A stretch of DNA of 7,479 bases from JBBIPA01 sp037443085 (GCA_037443085.1 JBBIPA010000073.1:1-7479); one strand, 5' to 3'; shown: positions 1-5,496, counted from the first letter of the stretch. Translations and numbers: made by a program. Notes: generated by a model not told the origin, from the letters alone.

Positions 1-1
1 T

Positions 2-1120
2 GTAACTTATGCCTATGAGAATACTGTGGGCAGCAGCACTACTGGCAAGCGGTTTGCTCTGACCACTCCTGCTCCCAGTCCTACCTCGCCCATCACGGTG
101 AGCGGGGCGGCCACCATCACTGGCACCTACAAGACGCAGTACTACCTGACGGTGAACTCGCCGCATGGTACTACTGGCGGATATGGCTGGTATGACAGTG
201 GAGTTAATGCGCAGGCGACGGTAACGCCGCTGACGGTAGCTGGTGGAGCCGGGACGCAGTACGTGTTTACCAACTGGAGTGGCGATGCCAGCGGCACGAC
301 GTCTCCGTCGAACGATATACTGATGAATGCGCCGAAGACAGCGACGGCCAACTGGAAGACTCAGTACTACCTGACGGTGAACTCGCCGTATGGCTTACCG
401 GTAATAGGACAGGGTTGGTACGATGGTGGGACAAACACCAATGCCGGGTTGACTTCAGGCACTGAAGGCCCCAACGTGTTCAGTAACTGGTCTGGCGATG
501 CCAGCGGCACCAACTATGCAAACAGCAATAACATACTAATGAATGCCGCCAAGACGGCAACTGCTATATGGTCTGCAGAACCTGCGCCTCAGGTGGGTGG
601 GCCTGTTGTGTTCCCTCAGATGGTGATAATGGTGGACGTTATGGGCAATATCCAGGCGCATCCGGTAACCACGGAAGGAGCGCTAATTGCTAATGTTACT
701 CAGAGCAGCCCGGACGGCAGCGTGACTGTGGAAATACCTGCGGGCACCGTTGTGCTCAGCGCGACCAATACACCGCAGTACCAGAATTACTCGCCTTACT
801 ATCACACGGTTAATCCTGATGTGGTGATTACTGCTGCCGGCACTATAGCTGCGGCGCCACAGGGTTCCAGCGCGGTACGTGCCTACCAGATGACCCCTGC
901 GGGCATTACTTTCAAGGGTCATGACTTTACCCTGGCTGCCAGATATAATGCTGGCGACGTGTCCCAGGGCAAATCGGTTACTTGGGCTTTCTACGATGCC
1001 AAGGCGGGAAAGTGGGTTGACCGGGAAACAGCCGGTTATGTTGCTGCTGGAGCACCGGTACCCAATAGCGCGGCTTTCCGCGCGGCTCAAGCAGGGTACT
1101 TTACTATCTTTGCCAAGTAA
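2..1120 (+). CDS. Surface/secreted protein with two InlB-type repeats, 5'-truncated by the window
   Basis: The reading frame is open to the left edge of the window, so this is the last 372 residues of a longer protein; the GTG at 26 lies inside the frame and is probably not the start. Two tandem repeats of about 75 and 72 residues (nt 131-355 and 356-571) share KTQYYLTVNSP at the front, then GWYD.G, then NWSGDASG and ILMNA.KTATA.W at the end. This is the pattern of the divergent InlB B-repeat family (Flg_new_2-like), found in extracellular, often cell-surface proteins. Residues 1-43 look like the end of another beta domain (VTYAYEN...ITGTY). From about residue 190 a different C-terminal domain follows, with GSVTVEIPAGTVV, a PAGITF element, a V-x-WAFYD element and a terminal GYFTIFAK, probably a beta-sandwich domain. 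No anchor motif or membrane segment is visible at the C-terminus. Location outside the cell is inferred from the repeats; the partner or ligand is unknown. Confidence 0.8.
   Translation, partial: VTYAYENTVGSSTTGKRFALTTPAPSPTSPITVSGAATITGTYKTQYYLTVNSPHGTTGGYGWYDSGVNAQATVTPLTVAGGAGTQYVFTNWSGDASGTTSPSNDILMNAPKTATANWKTQYYLTVNSPYGLPVIGQGWYDGGTNTNAGLTSGTEGPNVFSNWSGDASGTNYANSNNILMNAAKTATAIWSAEPAPQVGGPVVFPQMVIMVDVMGNIQAHPVTTEGALIANVTQSSPDGSVTVEIPAGTVVLSATNTPQYQNYSPYYHTVNPDVVITAAGTIAAAPQGSSAVRAYQMTPAGITFKGHDFTLAARYNAGDVSQGKSVTWAFYDAKAGKWVDRETAGYVAAGAPVPNSAAFRAAQAGYFTIFAK
131..571 (+). repeat. Two tandem InlB-type repeat units within the gene
   Basis: Unit 1 is 131-355 and unit 2 is 356-571. The unit starts are identical over 27 bases (136-162 matches 361-387), and the block encoding GDASGT is also nearly identical at DNA level (around 280-298 and 493-511), while the middles have diverged in length and sequence. 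This points to duplication inside the gene with later divergence or partial homogenisation. The reading frame is kept throughout. Confidence 0.75.
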
Positions 1121-1143
1121 TCTTGCTTGCAGAGTATAGTGAA

Positions 1144-1182
1144 GGGGCTGTCCCGATTACAATCGGGGCAGCCCTTTTTTTT
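1144..1182 (+). terminator. Rho-independent terminator of the InlB-repeat protein gene
   Basis: A 13-bp stem (1145-1157 with 1162-1174, one G·U wobble) closes a TACA loop and is followed directly by eight T (1175-1182). It starts 24 bases after the stop codon. The upper half of the stem, TCCCGAT...ATCGGG, matches the inner hairpin of the dispersed repeat at 1214-1230, and the 13 bases just before and into the stem (1134-1146, GTATAGTGAAGGG) recur exactly at 1301-1313. The terminator therefore appears to be assembled from the same repeat modules. Confidence 0.92.
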
Positions 1183-1198
1183 CTCACTGGAACATCAC

Positions 1199-1250
1199 TG
1201 TCATTGCGAGGAGTCCCGATGCAATCGGGATGACGTGGCAATCGCTTCAC
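1199..1250 (+). repeat. Dispersed palindromic repeat, copy A
   Basis: This element begins TCATTGCGAGGAG and ends ACGTGGCAATCGCTTCAC. Outer arms ATTGC (1203-1207) and GCAAT (1238-1242) are complementary. The centre holds its own hairpin, TCCCGAT (1214-1220) with ATCGGGA (1224-1230) around GCA. Copies B (1306-1345) and C (2450-2486), both on the minus strand, share the flanks but have a short CGAAGCG-type centre. It lies in a convergent intergenic spacer and encodes no protein. It resembles REP or MITE-like elements frequent in environmental Chloroflexota and other genomes; the family assignment is from memory, not from a search. Confidence 0.8.
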
Positions 1251-1286
1251 GGGAGCCGAAGGCGACCCATATCGACCCGTGAAACG
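1243..1286 (+). repeat. Inverted repeat beside repeat copy A
   Basis: TTCACGGG at 1246-1253 is an exact reverse complement of CCCGTGAA at 1276-1283, and pairing resumes by two bases outside one mismatch (1243-1244 with 1285-1286). The loop is 22 bases. It overlaps the right end of copy A, so it may be part of a longer compound element. No T-tract follows, so it is not a typical terminator in either direction. Confidence 0.55.
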
Positions 1287-1305
1287 TGTGGGAAGTGATG
1301 GTATA

Positions 1306-1345
1306 GTGAAGGGATTCTCACGTCGCTTCGCTCCTGAGAATGACG
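1306..1345 (-). repeat. Dispersed palindromic repeat, copy B (variant arms)
   Basis: Read on the minus strand, this copy runs CGTCATTCTCAGGAG, then CGAAGCG, then ACGTGAGAATCCCTTCAC. Its flanks match copy A, but the arm ATTGC has become ATTCTCA (minus strand of 1335-1341) and the opposite arm has changed to TGAGAAT (minus strand of 1314-1320), so a perfect 7-bp pairing is kept. It is inverted relative to copy A and sits 24 bases past the stop codon of the S8 protease gene, where it could form a hairpin in that gene's 3' untranslated RNA. Confidence 0.75.
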
Positions 1346-1368
1346 GAGAAGGGTTGGTTGATTCTACT

Positions 1369-2274
1369 TTAGTCTGGTTTGGGAAAGAGCCTGGTCACCA
1401 GGCCTGCTACTTCGTCATTAACCCTGCCATTACTGTTCATATCAGTGGTCTCACTATAAAGCAGGGTGGAGGCGGCAGAGACATAGGCAGTGGCCATGGA
1501 GCTGCCGCTGAGAGGCCCGTATTTGTTGCCAGGCAGTGTTGACACTATGGAAACGCCCGGGGCATAGGCCCTAACGAAAGCCCCGTCATTGGATTCAGTC
1601 CATACTTTGCCATCAGGAGTGGTGGCGGCCACCGCCAGGACGTTGCTGTAGGCGGCAGGATAGGTGGTGGCTTTAGTATAGTTCCCCGCTGCTGCTACCA
1701 CTATTACCCCACGGCTCCAGGCATAGTTTATAGCATCTTCCAGCGCCTGGTATTTTGCCGGCACTGCCAGGCTCATATTGATTACCTTGGCTCCCCGGTC
1801 AGTAGCCCAGACTATGCCTTTGGCGACACTGGATGCCCAGACGATGCCGTTGTCCTCGGCTATCTTCACATTGAGTAATTTCACGTTGGGAGCGGCTCCG
1901 GAAATCCCGATGCCGTTATTCCTATCCGCGGCGATGATGCCGGCGATATGGGTGCCGTGACCATTGACGTCTTCTGTGGTCTGGCTCTTGGTGAAGTTGA
2001 CACTGTCGATAACTTTCCCAGCCAGGTCTTCATGGCTAACATCGATGCCGGTATCGAGCACGGCAACGAGGATCTCCGTTTTTTCAGAGGTGGCGAGCAC
2101 TGGTATTTGTTTCAGCGCCCATTGTTGGTCAATGTAGGGGTCATTGCTTTGAGAAACAGAGGCTAAAGTGGCTACAGGCTCGTTTGCCTGATTGTCTGCG
2201 AGGGTAATTCGCGGTATCGCCAGGAAGATGCTGGCGGTGATGATTATTGCTGGTATTAATTGCCTTGCTTTCAT
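1369..2274 (-). CDS. Secreted subtilisin-family serine protease (peptidase family S8)
   Basis: A 301-residue protein that hydrolyses peptide bonds by the Asp-His-Ser triad. The triad is complete: D74 in VAVLDTGID, H106 in NGHGTHIAG and S259 in SGSSMATA, with the oxyanion-hole N198 in AAAGN. The opening NDPYIDQQWALKQI (44-57) is the usual thermitase-like start of the mature domain. Residues 1-26 form a Sec signal peptide (K/R, a hydrophobic stretch, then a TLA/DN-type cleavage site), so it is exported. Only about 17 residues separate the signal from the catalytic core, so no ordinary I9 inhibitor-type propeptide is present. The C-terminus (278-288, DMNSNGRVNDE) has the Asp/Asn-rich look of a calcium loop seen near the end of many subtilases. 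There is no cell-wall anchor, so it is probably released or retained by other means. ATG at 2274 has no clear Shine-Dalgarno sequence, and I see no convincing promoter. Confidence 0.93.
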   Translation of the reverse strand: MKARQLIPAIIITASIFLAIPRITLADNQANEPVATLASVSQSNDPYIDQQWALKQIPVLATSEKTEILVAVLDTGIDVSHEDLAGKVIDSVNFTKSQTTEDVNGHGTHIAGIIAADRNNGIGISGAAPNVKLLNVKIAEDNGIVWASSVAKGIVWATDRGAKVINMSLAVPAKYQALEDAINYAWSRGVIVVAAAGNYTKATTYPAAYSNVLAVAATTPDGKVWTESNDGAFVRAYAPGVSIVSTLPGNKYGPLSGSSMATAYVSAASTLLYSETTDMNSNGRVNDEVAGLVTRLFPKPD

Positions 2275-2380
2275 AACAAGGCAATTCTAGTTTACGAGTG
2301 ATTAGCTTCCATCCACACAAGGTACTGATTTGCTCTAGTAGCTTAGTCCGTGAGAGTTAGGTCAGGGGAAATTGGTACTG

Positions 2381-2410
2381 TGAGGTTTGGTGAGCTGAAG
2401 TGAGGTTTAG
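2381..2410. repeat. Short phased direct repeats in the S8-hisA intergenic region
   Basis: TGAGGTTTGG (2381-2390), TGAGCTGAAG (2391-2400) and TGAGGTTTAG (2401-2410) lie head to tail at exactly 10-base spacing; a further TGAGAGTTAG lies at 2351-2360. The spacing places TGAG on one face of the helix. They could be protein-binding sites in this divergent spacer, but the units are short and chance is not excluded. The rest of 2275-2557 holds repeat copy C and the his promoter; I see no gene in it. Confidence 0.3.
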
Positions 2411-2449
2411 TTAACCTTATGGCGCGAAAGGGAGGGTGGTGGGATGGGG

Positions 2450-2486
2450 TGGTGAAGGGATTGCCACGCTTCGCTCGCAATGACAA
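2450..2486 (-). repeat. Dispersed palindromic repeat, copy C
   Basis: On the minus strand this reads TTGTCATTGCGAG, then CGAAGCG, then TGGCAATCCCTTCACC. It is the most compact of the three copies. The arms ATTGC and GCAAT (2460-2464 and 2477-2481) are complementary. It ends 15 bases before the -35 box of the his promoter. Translated on the minus strand it yields the peptide CHCERSVAIPS, a typical artefact of this repeat in wrongly called open frames. Confidence 0.78.
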
Positions 2487-2501
2487 TTCATGTGATTCCA
2501 T

Positions 2502-2530
2502 TTGTAGATTGGCCTGCTCTTTGCTATAGT
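2502..2530 (+). promoter_or_regulatory. Extended -10 promoter of hisA-hisI
   Basis: The -35 box TTGTAG (2502-2507) and the -10 box TATAGT (2525-2530) are separated by 17 bases, and TG at 2522-2523 gives an extended -10 motif (TGC before TATAGT). Transcription should begin near 2537, leaving a leader of about 20 bases that contains the AGGAG ribosome binding site (2548-2552), five bases before the hisA ATG. Confidence 0.7.
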
Positions 2531-2557
2531 TTTAGGACTTCCTGACCAGGAGCAGCG

Positions 2558-3292
2558 ATGCAGATAATTCCAGCAGTAGATATCAAGGGCGGCAAATGCG
2601 TCCGCCTGTACCAGGGCGATTATAGCCAGGAAACGGTGTTCTCCGAGGACCCGGTGGCGATGGCTAAACAATGGCAGTCGCAGGGGGCCAGGAGGCTGCA
2701 CATCGTAGACCTCGATGGCGCTGCCAGCGGGCAGCCTGAGAACCTGCCCATCATCGAGGCGATAGTGAAGCAGACCGGCTTGCCGGTGCAGCTTGGCGGC
2801 GGCATCAGGGATGAAGCTACGGTTACCAGGCTGCTGAACATCGGTGTCAAGCGGGTTATCCTGGGCACCGTAGCCATAGAGCAGCCGTCGCTGATACAGG
2901 GGCTGTGCCGGAAATTCGGCCAGGCTATCATCGTGGGCATTGATGCCCGTGATGGCTTCGTGGCCACCCGCGGCTGGAAGCAGGCTACCACGGTAATGGC
3001 GCTGGAGCTGGCGCAACAAATGGCAGCGCTGGGCGTGCCGCGCCTGCTCTATACTGATATCAAGCGGGATGGCACACTTACCGAGCCCAACTACCAGGCG
3101 ATAGCCGGGCTGCTGAACAAAACGAAGCTGCCCGTAATTGCCGCCGGCGGTATTGCTGCCGTCAGTCATCTGCAGCAGCTCAGGGAGCTGGGGGTCGAGG
3201 CAGCCATCGTGGGCAAGGCGCTCTATACCGGCAATATCAATCTGAAAGAGGCGTTAGCCCTGGAAAATGACACTAAAGGAGCAAAGGGATAA
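2558..3292 (+). CDS. hisA: HisA, phosphoribosylformimino-5-aminoimidazole carboxamide ribotide isomerase
   Basis: This cytoplasmic 244-residue enzyme catalyses the Amadori rearrangement of ProFAR to PRFAR, the fourth step of histidine biosynthesis. It is a full-length (beta/alpha)8 barrel. The start IIPAVDIKGG carries the catalytic base/acid D8, and the second catalytic Asp is D129 in VGIDARDG. GWKQ at 139-142 is the HisA-type motif (HisF differs here). Phosphate-binding loops are LGGGIR (79-84) and AAGGIA (195-200), with TDIKRDGT (166-173) between them. The length matches the family norm of about 240. The start is fixed by AGGAG five bases upstream and by the conserved N-terminus. The stop codon overlaps hisI by one base (TAATG), so translation is probably coupled. 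Confidence 0.97.
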   Translation: MQIIPAVDIKGGKCVRLYQGDYSQETVFSEDPVAMAKQWQSQGARRLHIVDLDGAASGQPENLPIIEAIVKQTGLPVQLGGGIRDEATVTRLLNIGVKRVILGTVAIEQPSLIQGLCRKFGQAIIVGIDARDGFVATRGWKQATTVMALELAQQMAALGVPRLLYTDIKRDGTLTEPNYQAIAGLLNKTKLPVIAAGGIAAVSHLQQLRELGVEAAIVGKALYTGNINLKEALALENDTKGAKG

Positions 3293-3612
3293 TGTTGAAA
3301 TTTGACGATAGAGGCTTAATTCCGGTGATAGTTCAGGATGTGAACAGCAACGAGGTGGTGATGCTGGGCTATGCCAACAAGGAGGCACTGGAGCTCACGC
3401 TGGAAAGCGGCGAGGTCTGGTTCTACAGTCGCAGCCGGCAGGAGCTGTGGCATAAAGGCGCTACCTCAGGCAGCATTTTGAGGGTTCGGGCTATTACCAA
3501 GGACTGCGACGGCGATGCCGTCCTGATTCGGGCTGAGCCGGCAGGTCCGGTATGCCACACTGGCAACTGGAGCTGCTTCTACCAGAAGCTGGCGAGCGAG
3601 GATATAGACTGA
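3292..3612 (+). CDS. hisI: HisI, phosphoribosyl-AMP cyclohydrolase (monofunctional)
   Basis: A 106-residue metalloenzyme that opens the purine ring of phosphoribosyl-AMP, the third step of histidine biosynthesis; its product becomes the HisA substrate. The metal-binding block DCDGD (71-75) supplies the Mg-binding Asp residues. The Zn ligands are expected in the same region (C72) and at C88 and C95 of PAGPVCHTG and SCFY. WHKGATSG (53-60) is the conserved active-site segment. There is no C-terminal HisE (pyrophosphohydrolase) domain, so HisE must be encoded elsewhere. AAAGGAG at 3275-3281, inside the end of hisA, lies 10 bases before the ATG. No terminator follows: the gene runs into the convergent yqhQ with two bases between the stop codons. 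Confidence 0.97.
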   Translation: MLKFDDRGLIPVIVQDVNSNEVVMLGYANKEALELTLESGEVWFYSRSRQELWHKGATSGSILRVRAITKDCDGDAVLIRAEPAGPVCHTGNWSCFYQKLASEDID

Positions 3613-3640
3613 GATTAAGATTGAGATTCAGATTGAGGCT
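3611..3640. repeat. Hexanucleotide tandem repeat at the hisI/yqhQ junction
   Basis: Four units NAGATT (GAGATT, AAGATT, GAGATT, CAGATT, at 3611-3634) are followed by a degenerate GAGGCT. The array spans the hisI stop codon at its left edge and encodes the Ser/Gln-rich tail (QPQSESQS) of YqhQ on the other strand. Because the unit is a multiple of three, gain or loss of copies would keep both genes intact. Confidence 0.6.
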
Positions 3641-4535
3641 GATACTGTGGTGGTGGCTCGGGGTTGTCGGCTGCGACGACCCTTTTCATTGCCAGGAGCG
3701 CCGTTTCAATCTGGTTATCGCTCGGCTCACGCGTGGTCATGGATTGCAGTGCCAGCCCGGGCGCTAGCAGGGTGCGCACTACCGGGTTGGTGACGTTTCC
3801 CGCGCTGAAGCGGATAAGCTCGTAGCCGATGGCAGCGATTACCGGTATGAGGATGATACGGGAGATTATGCCCCAGTACAGCGGCGGTCGGCCGATGATG
3901 GTAAAGACGATAATAGCCAGCACCAGTACCACCAGCAGGAAGCTGGTGCCGCAGCGGGTATGGGCGGTGGAGTACCCTCTGACGTGTTCCAGCTCCAGCG
4001 GCATCCCGGCTTCATAGGCATTGACTACTTTGTGCTCGGCGCCGTGGTAGGCGAACACCGCTCGTATCTCAGACATAAAGCCGATAGCCCACAGGTACAG
4101 GATAAACATGCCGATGCGGATGAGACCTTCGATGAGATTGCCCAGCCAGGCGGAATCGATGTAGGGATAAATAAGGTAGTTGGTGATGAGCAGCGGTGCC
4201 ACGAAGAACACCGCCACGGCAAAGACGATGCCCAGCGCCATGGTGCCCCAGAGCATCCACGGCGATAGCTTCTCCTCAACCTCCTCGGCGGCGACATTGG
4301 CGGAATGAAACAGCGCCTGGACACCCAGCACCAGCGTCTCGATGAGCACGATGATGCCGCGGATGAAAAGCATTTCTCGGAAACGTCCTTGATATATGCT
4401 GGACAGGGGCTGGTCGGTGACCTCTATCTGGCCATCGGGGCGGCGGACGGCGATAGCCGCGCGCTTCTTGCCCCGCATCATCACCCCCTCGATGACTGCC
4501 TGCCCGCCGTAGTAGAAAGGTTTCTTTGCTGGCAT
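3615..4535 (-). CDS. yqhQ: DUF1385 family membrane protein (YqhQ-like)
   Basis: This 306-residue integral membrane protein has the family hallmarks GGQAVIEGVMMRG (10-22), FAYHGAEHKVVNAYEAG (161-177) and HTRCGTSF (192-199). Hydrophobic segments are visible near 57-76, 97-122, 134-155, 199-215 and 222-241, so it has about four or five membrane spans. The His/Glu motif HGAEH at 164-168 lies in a soluble loop and looks like a possible metal site, but that is inference. The family function is not established. The start at ATG 4535 gives the usual N-terminus; a TTG at 4580 would add 15 residues that overlap a terminator hairpin. Neither start has a Shine-Dalgarno sequence. In Dehalococcoidia this gene commonly follows rpmE and precedes prfA; here it ends the cluster, tail to tail with hisI. 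The C-terminus is a low-complexity Pro/Gln/Ser tail. Confidence 0.88.
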   Translation of the reverse strand: MPAKKPFYYGGQAVIEGVMMRGKKRAAIAVRRPDGQIEVTDQPLSSIYQGRFREMLFIRGIIVLIETLVLGVQALFHSANVAAEEVEEKLSPWMLWGTMALGIVFAVAVFFVAPLLITNYLIYPYIDSAWLGNLIEGLIRIGMFILYLWAIGFMSEIRAVFAYHGAEHKVVNAYEAGMPLELEHVRGYSTAHTRCGTSFLLVVLVLAIIVFTIIGRPPLYWGIISRIILIPVIAAIGYELIRFSAGNVTNPVVRTLLAPGLALQSMTTREPSDNQIETALLAMKRVVAADNPEPPPQYQPQSESQS

Positions 4536-4540
4536 AGTAT

Positions 4541-4573
4541 AAACAAAAAGGAGCGGCTGTGATATCCGCTCCT
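4541..4573 (-). terminator. Rho-independent terminator after rpmE
   Basis: On the minus strand an 8-bp stem (AGGAGCGG with CCGCTCCT, 4566-4573 and 4549-4556) closes a 9-base loop and is followed by TTTTTGTTT. It begins 22 bases past the rpmE stop codon, and its T-tract ends six bases before the yqhQ ATG. It should end most rplU-rpmA-rpmE transcripts, so yqhQ would be expressed mainly by read-through unless it has a promoter I cannot see. Confidence 0.85.
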
Positions 4574-4595
4574 GCTCCAATCGAATGTAGCCCGG

Positions 4596-4802
4596 TTAGC
4601 CCTGAATCTTGTAGCGGCGTTTGAACCGCTCCACCCTGCCGGCGGTGTCCACAATTCTCTGCTCGCCGGTGAAGAAGGGATGGCATTTGCTGCACAGCTC
4701 CACCCTCAGCGTTTCCCTGGTGGAGCCGGTGGTGAAGGTATTGCCGCAGGCACAGGTGACCCTGGCATTAGTGTGATATTTGGGATGAATCTTCTCTCGC
4801 AT
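4596..4802 (-). CDS. rpmE: Ribosomal protein L31, zinc-binding (C+) type
   Basis: A 68-residue component of the 50S subunit that helps form the intersubunit bridge. It begins MREKIHPKYH and contains CSKCHPFFTGEQR and GRVERF, all typical of L31. Four cysteines, C17, C19, C37 and C40, give the zinc-binding form rather than the Cys-less YkgM-like paralogue. Its ATG follows the rpmA stop codon by two bases with no clear ribosome binding site of its own, so translation is probably coupled to rpmA. Confidence 0.97.
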   Translation of the reverse strand: MREKIHPKYHTNARVTCACGNTFTTGSTRETLRVELCSKCHPFFTGEQRIVDTAGRVERFKRRYKIQG

Positions 4803-4804
4803 AG

Positions 4805-5059
4805 CTATTCAGAATATACGCATACCCGCCTGGCGGCTTTGGTGGCCGGTTCGAATTTTACCGTGCCGTCGATGAGAGCAAAGAGGGTATGGTCCTTGCC
4901 CATGCCGACATTGGTGCCGGGATAGACCCTGGTGCCTCGCTGTCTCACCAGTATGGTGCCGGCGCTGACTACCTGGCCGCTGAAGCGCTTGATGCCCAGA
5001 CGTTTCGATTTACTATCGCGACCGCAACGAGTGCTGCCGCCGCCTTTCTTATGTGCCAT
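4805..5059 (-). CDS. rpmA: Ribosomal protein L27
   Basis: An 84-residue 50S protein whose N-terminus reaches the peptidyl transferase centre. It starts MAHKKGGGSTRCGRDSKSKRLGIKR, the canonical mature N-terminus, so there is no cleavable N-terminal extension of the Firmicutes type. The common Asn of the NGRDS motif is Cys here (C12). A strong ribosome binding site, GGAGGTG (minus strand of 5067-5073), lies seven bases before the ATG. The ATG overlaps the rplU stop codon (TAATG). Confidence 0.97.
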   Translation of the reverse strand: MAHKKGGGSTRCGRDSKSKRLGIKRFSGQVVSAGTILVRQRGTRVYPGTNVGMGKDHTLFALIDGTVKFEPATKAARRVCVYSE

Positions 5060-5448
5060 TAGCTCTCACCTCCAGCCTTAGCCTTTTTCCTGGCTGGTTT
5101 TTCGGCTGCTGCTGCCACCACGGTGCCCGACCTGACAATATTATTAATCTGCAACGTGCTTAACAGCGACCTGTGGCCGGTCTTGCGATGGGAGCGGACC
5201 TTGTTCTTGTAGCGGAACACGATGACTTTATCGCCCTTGCCTTCGCTGAGGCAGGTGGCAGTGACCTTGGCGTCCTCGATGGCAGGGTTACCCACGATGG
5301 TGTCCTTGCCATCGGCAATTAGCAGGACTTGGGAAAGCTCCATGTCCTTGCCTGCGCCGGCGCCCAGGTAATCGACTTTAATTTTGTCCCCGGCAGCTAC
5401 TTTGTACTGCTTGCCGCCGGTTTCAACGATGGCATATACTTCGTTCAT
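5059..5448 (-). CDS. rplU: Ribosomal protein L21
   Basis: A 129-residue 50S protein that binds 23S rRNA. YAIVETGGKQYKV (5-17) and the signature RKTGHR (88-93) identify it. Residues 105-129 are an Ala/Lys-rich tail (AAAAEKPARKKAKAGG) beyond the usual length of about 103; such basic tails are common and probably contact rRNA. The first gene of the rplU-rpmA-rpmE unit. No Shine-Dalgarno sequence precedes the ATG, and the promoter lies so close that the mRNA should be almost leaderless. Confidence 0.97.
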   Translation of the reverse strand: MNEVYAIVETGGKQYKVAAGDKIKVDYLGAGAGKDMELSQVLLIADGKDTIVGNPAIEDAKVTATCLSEGKGDKVIVFRYKNKVRSHRKTGHRSLLSTLQINNIVRSGTVVAAAAEKPARKKAKAGGES

Positions 5449-5459
5449 ACAAAATCAGT

Positions 5460-5488
5460 ATTAAACCATTTCTGCGGGATAAAGTCAA
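5460..5488 (-). promoter_or_regulatory. rplU operon promoter (extended -10)
   Basis: On the minus strand -35 TTGACT (5483-5488) and -10 TTTAAT (5460-5465) are separated by 17 bases, with TGG just before the -10 box. A start point six or seven bases further would lie near 5453, only about five bases before the rplU ATG at 5448. The -35 box is eight bases from the -35 box of the divergent promoter. Confidence 0.75.
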
Positions 5489-5496
5489 ATGGCCCG

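Noticed and set aside
683..1090. Minus-strand frame of 135 codons inside the InlB-repeat protein gene
   Set aside because: Composition is not protein-like and the plus strand clearly codes for a repeat-containing surface protein.
1199..1350. CRISPR array from the repeated motifs
   Set aside because: Copies are few, differ in orientation and centre, and have no regular spacers or cas genes.
1279..1542. Plus-strand frame of 87 codons between the surface protein and the protease
   Set aside because: It runs through repeat copy B and antisense to the S8 protease C-terminus; no ribosome binding site or family pattern.
2417..3169. Long open frame of 250 codons on the minus strand across hisA
   Set aside because: It is the antisense shadow of hisA. 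Its end contains CHCERSVAIPS, the translation of the dispersed repeat, a known source of false genes.
4535..4541. TATACT just before the yqhQ ATG as a -10 box
   Set aside because: Transcription would begin downstream of the start codon, so it cannot serve that start; no matching -35 box was judged convincing.
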